DNA from: an uncultured Clostridia bacterium
Lineage (GTDB): Bacteria > Bacillota > Clostridia > TANB77 > CAG-508
Assembly (NCBI GenBank): GCA_948664205.1
Contig: CAPNDH010000021.1
Location: 1 to 22,631 of the forward strand
DNA length: 22,631 bases
Reading direction: 5' to 3'
Part shown: piece by piece, positions 1-7,111 of the stretch
Layout of the letters: every line of letters starts with the position of its first letter
Numbering within the stretch: the stretch's first letter is position 1
Made by a program: the position numbers and the translations under genes
Notes under the pieces: generated by a model
Seen by the model: only the letters and a program-made list of their open reading frames with translations
Told to the model about the DNA's origin: nothing
Database searches by the model: none

Positions 1-1076
1 TAACACATAAAGTAAATGGAGAAAAATATGTATTAGAAAATCCAGTACCAAGTCACAAAGAAGCTTTAGAATTTATGCTAAAACAATTATTACACCCAGA
101 ATATGGAGTTATATCATCACTAGATGAAATAAATGCAATAGGGCATAGAGTGCCACACGGAACAGATATATTTGATAAATCTGTATTAATTACAGATGAA
201 GTAATAAAAGAAATAGCAAGTTGTGAAGAACTTGCACCAATACACACACCACCAATTTTAAATGGAATAGAAGCATGTAAAAAAGTAATAGCTGGAAAAC
301 CAATGGTAGCAGTATTTGATACAGCATTCCATCAAACAATACCAGAGGAAAGATACATCTACCCAGTTCCATATAAATATTACGAAAAATATAAAATGCG
401 TAAATATGGTTTCCATGGAACAAGCCATAGATATGTTTCAAATAGATTAGCAGAATTAGTAAATGAACCAATAGAGAACCTAAAAACAGTAGTATGCCAC
501 TTAGGACAAGGTGCAAGCTTATGTGCAGTAGATGGTGGTAAATCTGTAGAAACATCTATGGGAATGACACCAGTTTCAGGAATAATGATGTGTGCAAGGT
601 CAGGAGACTTAGACCCATCAATAGTAACATTCTTAATGAAAAAAGAAGGTTTAACACCAGATGAAATGGAACACATATTAAACCAAGAATCAGGAACATA
701 TGGAATATCAGGAGTAAGTAAAGATAATAGGGATATATGTAAAGCAGAAAAAGAAGGAAATAAAAGAGCAGCTTTAGCAAATAGAGCTTATGCATATAAT
801 GTTGCTCAGTATGTAGCAAAATACGCAGTTTCAATGAATGGAATAAATGCAATAGCATTCACAGCAGGAATAGGCGAAAATCAAGCAAGCTTACGTGAAG
901 AAATATGTAGTTATTTAAATTGGATGGGCGTAGAAATAGATAAAGAAGCAAACCAAGTACAAAGTGAAGAAAAAGAAATATCTACTAAAAATTCAAAAAT
1001 AAAAGTATGGGTAATACCAACAAACGAAGAATTAGTAATAGCTAGAGATACTAAAGCAATTGTAGAAAAAATGTAA
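1..1076 (+). CDS. ackA: Acetate kinase, 5'-truncated by the window edge
   Basis: This enzyme interconverts acetyl phosphate + ADP with acetate + ATP in the cytoplasm and is the usual ATP-yielding last step of acetate fermentation. The reading frame is open from base 1, where the first two bases are the end of a codon, and about 357 codons are present of roughly 400 usual, so only the N-terminus is missing. Visible family motifs are THKVNGEKY near the left edge, GHRVPHGTD, YGFHGTSHRYVS, ETSMGMTPVSGIMMCARSGD and the nucleotide-binding FTAGIGENQ near the C-terminus. A bidirectional terminator follows directly. Any partner pta gene would lie left of the window. Identity is secure. The C|GG in PHG spans two codons and is not an in-frame CGG. 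Confidence 0.97.
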   Translation, partial: THKVNGEKYVLENPVPSHKEALEFMLKQLLHPEYGVISSLDEINAIGHRVPHGTDIFDKSVLITDEVIKEIASCEELAPIHTPPILNGIEACKKVIAGKPMVAVFDTAFHQTIPEERYIYPVPYKYYEKYKMRKYGFHGTSHRYVSNRLAELVNEPIENLKTVVCHLGQGASLCAVDGGKSVETSMGMTPVSGIMMCARSGDLDPSIVTFLMKKEGLTPDEMEHILNQESGTYGISGVSKDNRDICKAEKEGNKRAALANRAYAYNVAQYVAKYAVSMNGINAIAFTAGIGENQASLREEICSYLNWMGVEIDKEANQVQSEEKEISTKNSKIKVWVIPTNEELVIARDTKAIVEKM

Positions 1077-1093
1077 TAATCTATATATAGTAA

Positions 1094-1128
1094 AAACACA
1101 GAACAAATATATTGTCCTGTGTTTTTTA
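1094..1128. terminator. Bidirectional terminator between ackA and the convergent small gene
   Basis: The hairpin pairs ACACAG (1096-1101) with CTGTGT (1117-1122), with a further ACAA/TTGT pairing inside. It is followed by a T run on the + strand, and the + strand A run before it gives a T run on the - strand. It serves both converging genes. Confidence 0.85.
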
Positions 1129-1133
1129 TGCAT

Positions 1134-1343
1134 TTAAAGATTCCTAAAAATTGGATTAATAATTTCTTCATCAATCATCCGTTTAGCCTGTGCATACTCA
1201 ACATCTGAAATCAAATTATGATCATAGTTGCAACTCATTACTATTTTTAATGAATTTTCATCAATAATTTCCTTTAAAATGTGAAAATCCATTTTTCTAT
1301 GAACATCAAGTTGCACAGTTAAATCTAATTTAGTAATTTCCAT
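1134..1343 (-). CDS. Small protein of unknown function, 69 aa, with an in-frame CGG codon
   Basis: I do not recognise the family. The ATG at 1343 is preferred over an in-frame ATG at 1367. It sits behind AGAAAGGAAAACAAAG, almost the same ribosome-site layout as fabZ in this window. A good promoter lies upstream and a shared terminator downstream, so this is probably a real single-gene unit. The protein is soluble and charged, starts MEITKLDLTVQLDVHRKMDF and ends EEIINPIFRNL. Codon 55 (1181-1179) is an in-frame CGG, read Arg in AKRMID. If CGG caused the +1 shift inferred for accC, accA, prfB and secA, the next codons would be GGA TGA and the protein would end at 55 residues. This gene is therefore either evidence against an obligatory shift or a truncated product. 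Confidence 0.6.
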   Translation of the reverse strand: MEITKLDLTVQLDVHRKMDFHILKEIIDENSLKIVMSCNYDHNLISDVEYAQAKRMIDEEIINPIFRNL

Positions 1344-1402
1344 ATGCTTTGTTTTCCTTTCTACCATATAATGGTTGAAATTAAGTTACTAGCTACATAT
1401 AT

Positions 1403-1431
1403 ATTATAGCACAATATACATAAAATAGCAA
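1403..1431 (-). promoter_or_regulatory. Promoter of the small reverse-strand gene
   Basis: On the minus strand, -35 TTGCTA (1431-1426), a 17-base spacer and -10 TATAAT (1408-1403) lie about 60 bases before the chosen start. Confidence 0.65.
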
Positions 1432-1469
1432 TGTATTTTTGAACAACTGGTCAGAAAGTAGAAATAGTA

Positions 1470-1498
1470 TTGAAAAATAAAAATAATTGCTGTATAAA
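1470..1498 (+). promoter_or_regulatory. Promoter of birA
   Basis: -35 TTGAAA (1470-1475), 17-base spacer and -10 TATAAA (1493-1498). It lies close to the birA ribosome site AAAAGGAGG. Confidence 0.65.
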
Positions 1499-1519
1499 AA
1501 GTATCAAAAGGAGGACGAT

Positions 1520-2086
1520 ATGAACTTAGAAAAAATTAAAACAGCACAAACAATTTATTTAGGAAAAGAAATACTATATAAAGAAGAGATGGAATCTACA
1601 CAAGAACTCGCAAGACAATTAGTAAAAGATAATGTTAAAAATGGAACTTTAGTAATAACAGATAATCAAATTAAAGGAAAAGGCACAAAAGGTAGAACGT
1701 GGGAAACAAGCAAAGAAAAAAATATAACAATGACAATAATATTAAAACCAAACTTAAAAATAGAAAAATTAGAAGGCTTGACATTAAAAATAGCACAAGC
1801 TATAAAAGAAGCAATACAGGGATTATATGGCTATAACTTAACAATAAAAGTTCCAAATGATCTATTGCTAAATAAAAAAAAGATATGTGGAATACTAACG
1901 CAAACAGCTAGCATTGGAAATAAAGTAAGCTATATATTAATAGGTATCGGATTTGATGTAAATGAAGAAAATTTTAGTAAAGAATTAGAAGGTATAGCAA
2001 CATCTTTAAAAAAAGAATATGAAAAAGAATTTGAAAGAGAAGAAATTATAATAAAAATAATTGAAAAAATAGAGAAAATTGTATAG
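1520..2086 (+). CDS. birA: Biotin--[acetyl-CoA-carboxylase] ligase, catalytic domain only
   Basis: It activates biotin with ATP and attaches it to the AccB lysine. The ATG at 1520 is chosen because AAAAGGAGG lies 7-8 bases before it; the frame extends upstream without a ribosome site. At 188 aa it has no N-terminal helix-turn-helix, so it cannot be a BirA-type repressor (class I ligase). Visible motifs are EEMESTQELARQL at the N-terminus, the biotin-binding loop GKGTKGRTW (family GRGRRGRxW) and KVPNDLLLNKKKICGIL (family KWPND…K-x-GIL, with V replacing W). The C-terminal SH3-like domain of longer ligases seems reduced to a Lys/Glu-rich tail. Position just before the fab/acc cluster fits its substrate AccB, but it has its own promoter and terminator. 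Confidence 0.9.
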   Translation: MNLEKIKTAQTIYLGKEILYKEEMESTQELARQLVKDNVKNGTLVITDNQIKGKGTKGRTWETSKEKNITMTIILKPNLKIEKLEGLTLKIAQAIKEAIQGLYGYNLTIKVPNDLLLNKKKICGILTQTASIGNKVSYILIGIGFDVNEENFSKELEGIATSLKKEYEKEFEREEIIIKIIEKIEKIV

Positions 2087-2118
2087 AAAATAACCTTTGT
2101 ATAAGGAGGTTATTTTTT
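2087..2118 (+). terminator. Rho-independent terminator after birA
   Basis: AATAACC (2089-2095) pairs with GGTTATT (2108-2114), followed by a T6 run. It separates birA from the fab cluster. Confidence 0.8.
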
Positions 2119-2289
2119 ATTTCAAGCATTTTAAATGTATCAAAACTTTCTAATCAATCCACTTAATTTTCTTTATAGTCTACCAATAATAAAATATCTG
2201 TTTTATAAACTGACCGTCCAGACTAATTGTATTATTTGAAGTTTAAAGTTATTATTTAGAAAAATGAAATTTAGAACAGGGTGATAAAA

Positions 2290-3222
2290 TTGAAAACAGC
2301 ATTTCTGTTTCCGGGTCAAGGAGCGCAATATCCTGGCATGGGAAAAGACATTTACGAAAAATATGAAGAAGCAAGAAATATTTATGATAAAGCAAGTAAA
2401 ATTTTAGAAACGGATATTAAAAAACTATGTTTTGAAACTTCACAAGAAGAGCTTTCAAAAACGAAAAACACACAAATAGCAATTGCAGTAACTAGTTTAG
2501 CTATTTTAGAAGTCTTAAAGAAAAATAAAATTCAAGCAGACATATGTGTAGGACTTAGTCTAGGAGAATATGTAGCTTTAATATATGCTGGTATTTTAAG
2601 CTTAGAAGATGGACTTAAACTATTAAAAATACGTGGAACATATATGGGAAATTTAGTGCCAAATGAAGAATTTGCTATGGCAGCAGTTATAGGTTTAGAT
2701 AGTGCTAAAATTGAGGAAGTGTGTGAAAATATACAAAATAATGGTTTATTTGTGAGTATAGCAAATTACAATTATTCTATGCAAACAGTTATATCTGGAA
2801 ATAGAGTAGCAGTAGAACAAGCAACAATAAATTTGAAAGAATTAGGTGCAAAAAAGGTAATACCATTAAATACAAGTGGACCTTTTCATACAAAAAAATT
2901 AGAAAAAGCAAAAGAACATTATGAGAAAGAATTAGAAAATATCAAATTCAATAAAGGCAATAAAGTAGTAATAAAAAATATAGATGGAACACCATACAAA
3001 GAAGGCGACAATATAAAAGAAATTTTAGCAAAACATATAATAAGCCCTGTAAGATTTGATAAAAGTATAAAATTCATGAAAGATAATGGCGTAGATACTT
3101 TCATAGAAATAGGTCCAGGTAAGGCTTTAACGGGTTTTGTTAAAAAGGAATTAAAAGATTACAATGTTAAATGTTTCACTACTGATAGTTTAGAAGAACT
3201 GCAAAAGATACTAAATACTTAA
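2290..3222 (+). CDS. fabD: Malonyl-CoA:ACP transacylase
   Basis: It moves malonyl from CoA to acyl carrier protein, supplying the extender unit for FabF. The frame runs back to a GTG at 2281, but the site AGGGTGA overlaps that codon, so the TTG at 2290 is the better start (310 aa, normal for the family). Visible motifs are FPGQGAQYPGMGK at the N-terminus, the nucleophile elbow GLSLGE with catalytic Ser near residue 90, the catalytic His in GPFHTKKLEKA near residue 200, and GPGKALTGFVKK near the C-terminus. Leu replaces the usual His in GHSxGE. The 171 bases before it show no clear promoter. The following gap to fabG (197 bases) is long for an operon and holds repeats. No fabH, fabT or fapR is in the window. 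Confidence 0.95.
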   Translation: MKTAFLFPGQGAQYPGMGKDIYEKYEEARNIYDKASKILETDIKKLCFETSQEELSKTKNTQIAIAVTSLAILEVLKKNKIQADICVGLSLGEYVALIYAGILSLEDGLKLLKIRGTYMGNLVPNEEFAMAAVIGLDSAKIEEVCENIQNNGLFVSIANYNYSMQTVISGNRVAVEQATINLKELGAKKVIPLNTSGPFHTKKLEKAKEHYEKELENIKFNKGNKVVIKNIDGTPYKEGDNIKEILAKHIISPVRFDKSIKFMKDNGVDTFIEIGPGKALTGFVKKELKDYNVKCFTTDSLEELQKILNT

Positions 3223-3299
3223 AGGATTAAAAATAATGTAGGTATAGCTCATAGGTGCGACCCGCTCTTCAACAAGACACTATAAAATATAACTAAAAA

Positions 3300-3404
3300 T
3301 TGAAGTAAGAGGTTACTTATATTGAAAGTTAGAATTAAGAAAATAATTCTTCGTAGAAATTACTTAAATTCCAACTTCTAACTTCCAACCTCCAACTTCA
3401 AAAG
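3300..3404. repeat. Hairpin-forming spacer with 7-base tandem repeats between fabD and fabG
   Basis: At 3371-3398 four near-identical 7-base units follow each other (CCAACTT, CTAACTT, CCAACCT, CCAACTT). TTCTAACTT within them is complementary to AAGTTAGAA about 50 bases earlier, so a long imperfect hairpin is possible. The rest of the fabD-fabG gap shows no gene. Confidence 0.5.
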
Positions 3405-3419
3405 GAAAGGAAAAATAAA

Positions 3420-4157
3420 ATGGAAGAAATAAAAAAAGTAGCCTTAATAACAGGAGGCTCAAGAGGAATAGGAAAAGAAATTGCAAAAAAATTTGAAATA
3501 AATGGATATAACTTAGTAATAAACTATGTTTCAGAAAGTACAGATTTAAATAAATTGAAGGAAGAATTCAAACAAACAGAAGTATTATTTGTAAAAACAG
3601 ATGTAACAAATTATGAATCATGTGAAAATATGGTAAAAGAAGCAATAGCAAAATTCGGAAAAATAGACGTTTTAGTAAACAATGCAGGAATAACAAAAGA
3701 CGGTTTACTTATGAGAATGAAAGAAGAAGACTTTGATAAAGTAATAAAAGTAAATTTAAAAGGAACATTCAATATGACAAAAAATGTAATACCATATATG
3801 ATGAAACAAAGGAATGGAAGAATAGTAAACATAGCCTCGGTAGTAGGAGTAACAGGAAATGCAGGGCAAGCAAATTATGCAGCATCAAAAGCAGGAATAA
3901 TAGGTTTCACGAAAACAGTAGCACGTGAGTTAGCAAGTAGAAACATCTTAGCAAACTGTGTAGCACCAGGTTTTATAAAAACAGATATGACAGATGTATT
4001 ATCAGAAACAGTAAAAGAAAATATACACTCACAAATTCCACTAAATAAAATGGGAGAAGCAAAAGAAGTTGCAAGTGCAGTATATTTTCTAGCATCAGAA
4101 GAAAACACATATATAACAGGTCAAGTATTAAATGTAGATGGCGGAATGGTAATGTGA
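3420..4157 (+). CDS. fabG: 3-oxoacyl-ACP reductase
   Basis: It is the NADPH-dependent first reduction of the elongation cycle. It is a 245-aa classical short-chain dehydrogenase with TGGSRGIG at residues 9-16 for the cofactor, NNAGITKDGLLMRM, and the catalytic Ser140, Tyr153, Lys157 with canonical spacing. It ends DGGMVM, as FabG proteins usually do. The start has AAAGGAAAGG upstream. Codons are mostly A-ending, unlike the more T-ending fabF next to it. A palindromic repeat begins exactly at the TGA stop. Confidence 0.96.
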   Translation: MEEIKKVALITGGSRGIGKEIAKKFEINGYNLVINYVSESTDLNKLKEEFKQTEVLFVKTDVTNYESCENMVKEAIAKFGKIDVLVNNAGITKDGLLMRMKEEDFDKVIKVNLKGTFNMTKNVIPYMMKQRNGRIVNIASVVGVTGNAGQANYAASKAGIIGFTKTVARELASRNILANCVAPGFIKTDMTDVLSETVKENIHSQIPLNKMGEAKEVASAVYFLASEENTYITGQVLNVDGGMVM

Positions 4158-4204
4158 CGCAATGGGGACGTTTGTAAATAGTGTCATCTGTCCCTAATGC
4201 ATCA
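4155..4204. repeat. Palindromic intergenic repeat starting at the fabG stop codon
   Basis: TGACGCAATGGGGAC on the left mirrors GTCCCTAATGCATCA on the right with a few mismatches, with about 20 bases between. The fabG stop codon TGA is the first triplet of the left arm. The remainder to 4291 shows no gene, only the fabF ribosome site GAAAGGAG. Confidence 0.6.
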
Positions 4205-4291
4205 CAAACAAATAAAGATTACGCAAAAAGGTCAGATACCTCGTTTGAAAACGTCCTAAGTACCGTCATACGAAAGGAGAAAATTTAAATT

Positions 4292-5536
4292 ATGAATAAT
4301 AGAAGAGTTGTTGTTACAGGTTTAGGAGCTATTACTCCTATTGGAAATAATGTAGAAGATTTTTGGAATGGTATCAAGCAAGGTAAATGTGGTATTGATG
4401 AAATAACACTATTTGATACAACTAATTTTAAAGCAAAACTTGCAGGGGAAGTCAAAGATTATAACCCTGAAGATTTTTTAGATAAGAAGTCTGCTAAACG
4501 TTTAGATAGATTTTCTCAATTTGCAGTTATAGCTTCTAAAGAGGCTATGAAAGATAGTGGAATTTCAGAAGAAAATACAGATATGACAAGAGTAGGTGCT
4601 ATTATTAGTTCAGGGATAGGTGGACTTAATACAATAGAGGAACAAAATAAGAATCTTTTAGAAAAAGGACCAGATAGAATTTCACCTATGTTTATACCAA
4701 CTGCAATTGTTAATATGGCAACTGGAAATGTTGCTATTGAATTAGGTATAAAAGGAGAATCTTATTCAATGGTAACAGCATGTGCAAGTGCTACTCATTC
4801 AATTGGAGAGGCTTTTCGTACAATTCGTCATGGTTATCAAGATGCTATGGTAGTAGGAGGAACAGAAGCTTCTATTACACCTACAGGAGTTGCAGGTTTT
4901 AGTAATATTAAAGCATTAAGTACAGTAACAGATAAATTAAGAGCAAGTATTCCATTTGACAAGGAAAGAAGTGGCTTTGTAATGGGAGAAGGTGCAGGTG
5001 TTATAGTATTAGAAGAATTAGAACATGCTAAAAAAAGAAATGCCAAAATATATGCCGAAATGGTAGGATATGGTGCAAGTTCTGACGCATACCATATAAC
5101 TTCACCTTTACCAAATGGAGAAGGTGGAGCTCGTGCAATGATAAATGCAATGGAAGATGCAAGAATTACACCAAAAGATGTTACATATATAAATGCACAT
5201 GGAACATCAACGCCTTTAAATGATAAATGCGAAACTTCTGCTGTAAAAACAGCTTTAGGAGAATATGCTAATACTGTAATGGTAAGTTCTACAAAAGGTC
5301 ATACAGGTCATTTGTTAGGTGCAGCAGGTGGAGTTGAAGCTATTGCATGTGTTAAAGCAATAGAAGATAATTTTGTACCAGCAACAATTGGATATAAAGA
5401 AAAAGATGAAGAGTGCGATTTAGATATAGTTCCAAATATAGGTAGAAATATAGAAGTTAAAGTTGCAATGTCAAATTCTTTAGGATTTGGTGGCCATAAT
5501 AGTACTGTAATATTTAAAAAATATCAAGAAGAATAA
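4292..5536 (+). CDS. fabF: 3-oxoacyl-ACP synthase II (KAS II)
   Basis: It condenses malonyl-ACP with acyl-ACP and elongates the chain by two carbons. It is 414 aa, full length for KAS II. The thiolase-fold triad is visible: Cys164 in VTACASATHS, His303 in NAHGTSTPLND and His337 in KGHTGHLLGAAGG. It ends with the typical SNSLGFGGHN loop. The start has GAAAGGAG upstream. Codons are richer in T than in fabG, ackA or birA, which hints at different expression level or history. Spacer DNA of about 150 bases follows. Confidence 0.97.
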   Translation: MNNRRVVVTGLGAITPIGNNVEDFWNGIKQGKCGIDEITLFDTTNFKAKLAGEVKDYNPEDFLDKKSAKRLDRFSQFAVIASKEAMKDSGISEENTDMTRVGAIISSGIGGLNTIEEQNKNLLEKGPDRISPMFIPTAIVNMATGNVAIELGIKGESYSMVTACASATHSIGEAFRTIRHGYQDAMVVGGTEASITPTGVAGFSNIKALSTVTDKLRASIPFDKERSGFVMGEGAGVIVLEELEHAKKRNAKIYAEMVGYGASSDAYHITSPLPNGEGGARAMINAMEDARITPKDVTYINAHGTSTPLNDKCETSAVKTALGEYANTVMVSSTKGHTGHLLGAAGGVEAIACVKAIEDNFVPATIGYKEKDEECDLDIVPNIGRNIEVKVAMSNSLGFGGHNSTVIFKKYQEE

Positions 5537-5573
5537 TAATAGGACACTTTATAATATAGAATAATTAATGTGT

Positions 5574-5638
5574 AATGTAGGGGCTTAATCGGTAAGGAAT
5601 ACCTATGAGAATTTACCAAATTACGCCCCAAAATTTAA
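5574..5638. repeat. TGTAGGG-type palindromic repeat between fabF and accB
   Basis: The element starts AATGTAGGGGC (5574-5584) and closes GCCCCAAAATT (5625-5635), so the ends pair. The middle contains GGAATACC followed by TTACCA. A second copy with the same ends and the same inner GGAATACC is at 11264-11322. Confidence 0.6.
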
Positions 5639-5688
5639 TAAATATAAAAGGGGCTTAAAAGGAAAGAAATAGAAAGGAAAGATCTCGT

Positions 5689-6135
5689 ATGGATTATAGC
5701 GAAATTAAAAATTTAATAAATGATATTGGGCAATCAAATGTAGATGAAGTAAACTTAGAATTTCCAGATGGAATAAAAATAAGTGTAAAAAAGAATAATC
5801 AAGTTGTTAAAGAAGTGGTAAAAGAAAATACAATTGAAACTACAGAAAATAGCAGACAAACTACTATAGTAAAAGAAAATGAAGAGCAAAATGAAGATTG
5901 TAAAATAATAAAGTCTCCAATGGTTGGAACATTTTATTCAAAATCATCACCAACAGCTAACCCTTTTGTAAAAGTAGGAGATAAAGTAAAAAAAGGTCAA
6001 GTTCTATGCATATTAGAAGCTATGAAATTAATGAATGAAATAGAATCAGAATATGATGGAGAAATAGTAGAAGTTTGCGTGAAAGATGATGAAATGGTGG
6101 AATTTGGTCAGGCTTTATTTAAAATAAGACCTTAG
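5689..6135 (+). CDS. accB: Biotin carboxyl carrier protein of acetyl-CoA carboxylase
   Basis: It carries the biotin that AccC carboxylates and AccA/AccD discharge onto acetyl-CoA. It is 148 aa: an N-terminal helix-like part (DYSEIKNLINDIGQSNVDEV), a Glu/Lys/Thr-rich linker at about residues 35-68, and a C-terminal biotinyl domain. The domain contains SPMVGTFYSKSSPTANPFVK, including the AccB-type thumb, and the biotinylation motif EAMKLMNEI with Lys113. The usual AMKM reads AMKL here, a common variant. The ligase for this lysine is the birA gene upstream. Confidence 0.95.
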   Translation: MDYSEIKNLINDIGQSNVDEVNLEFPDGIKISVKKNNQVVKEVVKENTIETTENSRQTTIVKENEEQNEDCKIIKSPMVGTFYSKSSPTANPFVKVGDKVKKGQVLCILEAMKLMNEIESEYDGEIVEVCVKDDEMVEFGQALFKIRP

Positions 6136-6166
6136 AGATTTGTATTTTAGAATCTTTTAATACAAT

Positions 6167-6200
6167 AAAAGAACAAATGCATTTACACATTTGTTCTTAT
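6167..6200. terminator. Hairpin terminator between accB and the convergent small gene
   Basis: AAGAACAAATG (6169-6179) pairs perfectly with CATTTGTTCTT (6188-6198) around an 8-base loop. T-rich tracts on the minus strand suit the reverse gene; the + strand tract is weaker. Confidence 0.75.
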
Positions 6201-6207
6201 AAAAAAA

Positions 6208-6489
6208 TCATAAAGTGTTTCTTAATGTAACCATTGTTTTATTGACTCCTTCAAAACGTTCAATACTATAATTATAATAGCCAACAGCATCTAATACAAA
6301 TGAGATGTCAATAACCGAATAAAAGGCACTATCAATTTCAAGTATTCGCTTTGAGTAGCCATTATATCCTGCAATACAACCAAAGTAATGGTCCATTACA
6401 GCTTGAAGTATTTTAAAATGTAATGGTAATATAGTGTCATCATCTTGCCATTTTCTAGCTAAATTAAAAAATCGGCTTCCATTAAACAT
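6208..6489 (-). CDS. Protein of unknown function, 93 aa, inserted in the fab cluster on the opposite strand
   Basis: I do not recognise the family. A strong site (GAAAGGAG) stands before the ATG at 6489, and a hairpin terminator follows the stop, so it is likely a real gene. The protein is soluble, begins MFNGSRFFNLARKWQDDD, is aromatic-rich in the middle (DHYFGCIAGYNGYSKRIL) and has no evident signal peptide or membrane segment. It lies between accB and fabZ, which are usually adjacent and co-oriented in clostridia, so it probably entered later. It shares short length and isolated single-gene layout with the small reverse genes at 1134 and 20737, but no clear sequence similarity. Arg near the start is CGA, not CGG. 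Confidence 0.65.
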   Translation of the reverse strand: MFNGSRFFNLARKWQDDDTILPLHFKILQAVMDHYFGCIAGYNGYSKRILEIDSAFYSVIDISFVLDAVGYYNYSIERFEGVNKTMVTLRNTL

Positions 6490-6556
6490 AATTTAATCTC
6501 CTTTCAATTGTATTATACAGTTGAAAACAAGTTAAAATAGCACTTGGCTATTAAAG

Positions 6557-6585
6557 TTACATTTGTGATTATAACATAATATAAA
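6557..6585 (+). promoter_or_regulatory. Promoter of fabZ and the downstream acc/fab genes
   Basis: -35 TTACAT (6557-6562), 17-base spacer, -10 TATAAA (6580-6585). The inserted reverse gene would otherwise cut fabZ off from the upstream promoter, so a local promoter makes sense. Confidence 0.55.
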
Positions 6586-6610
6586 TAAAAAATCAAATAT
6601 AAATATAAAA

Positions 6611-6631
6611 AATGGAGATTCAACCTCCATT
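6611..6631 (+). promoter_or_regulatory. Leader hairpin next to the fabZ ribosome site
   Basis: AATGGAG (6611-6617) pairs with CTCCATT (6625-6631), loop of 7. It ends 4 bases before the fabZ ribosome site GAAAGGA and has no T run, so it is not a terminator. It may affect translation or mRNA stability; this is inference. Confidence 0.45.
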
Positions 6632-6649
6632 AAGAAAGGAAAACAAAAA

Positions 6650-7072
6650 ATGCTAGATATAAATGAAATAATGAAAATAATTCCACAAAGACCACCATTT
6701 CTTATGATAGATAGGGTGGAGGAATATGTACCTGGTCAAAGCTGTATAGCATATAAAAATGTATGCATAAATGAACCACATTTTGCAGGACATTTTCCCG
6801 GTCATCCAATTATGCCAGGGGTGTTAATAGTAGAGGCATTAGCGCAAACAGGTGCAGTTGCTATTCTTTCTATGGAAGAAAATAAAGGTAAAAATGCTTT
6901 ATTTGGCGGAATAGATAAATTACGCTTTAAGAAACAAGTTATACCAGGAGATGTATTAAAACTAGAAGTAAAAATAATAAAACAAAAAGGACCAATAGGA
7001 GTAGGAGAAGCTATAGCAACAGTGGATGGAAAAGTAGCCGTAAAAGGTGAATTGACATTCGCTATAGTCTAA
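6650..7072 (+). CDS. fabZ: 3-hydroxyacyl-ACP dehydratase
   Basis: It dehydrates 3-hydroxyacyl-ACP to trans-2-enoyl-ACP, the substrate of FabI. The 140-aa hot-dog-fold protein starts with the typical IMKIIPQRPPFLMIDRV. The catalytic His lies in HFAGHFPGHPIMPG and the Glu in VEALAQTGA. The end KGELTFAIV is also typical. The ATG follows AAGAAAGGAAAACAAAAA. It is first after the reverse gene and probably heads a second transcript. Confidence 0.96.
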   Translation: MLDINEIMKIIPQRPPFLMIDRVEEYVPGQSCIAYKNVCINEPHFAGHFPGHPIMPGVLIVEALAQTGAVAILSMEENKGKNALFGGIDKLRFKKQVIPGDVLKLEVKIIKQKGPIGVGEAIATVDGKVAVKGELTFAIV

Positions 7073-7111
7073 ACGGACCGTTCCTACCGTGCGCTAAAGG
7101 AGTTAGATAAT

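Noticed and set aside
4837..5046. Antisense reading frames inside fabF, accD, fabI, ackA and secA
   Set aside because: They mirror conserved genes, lack ribosome sites and look like codon-bias shadows.
6612..6656. A leader peptide before fabZ (ATG GAG ATT CAA…)
   Set aside because: No ribosome site; the ATG is within a hairpin arm.
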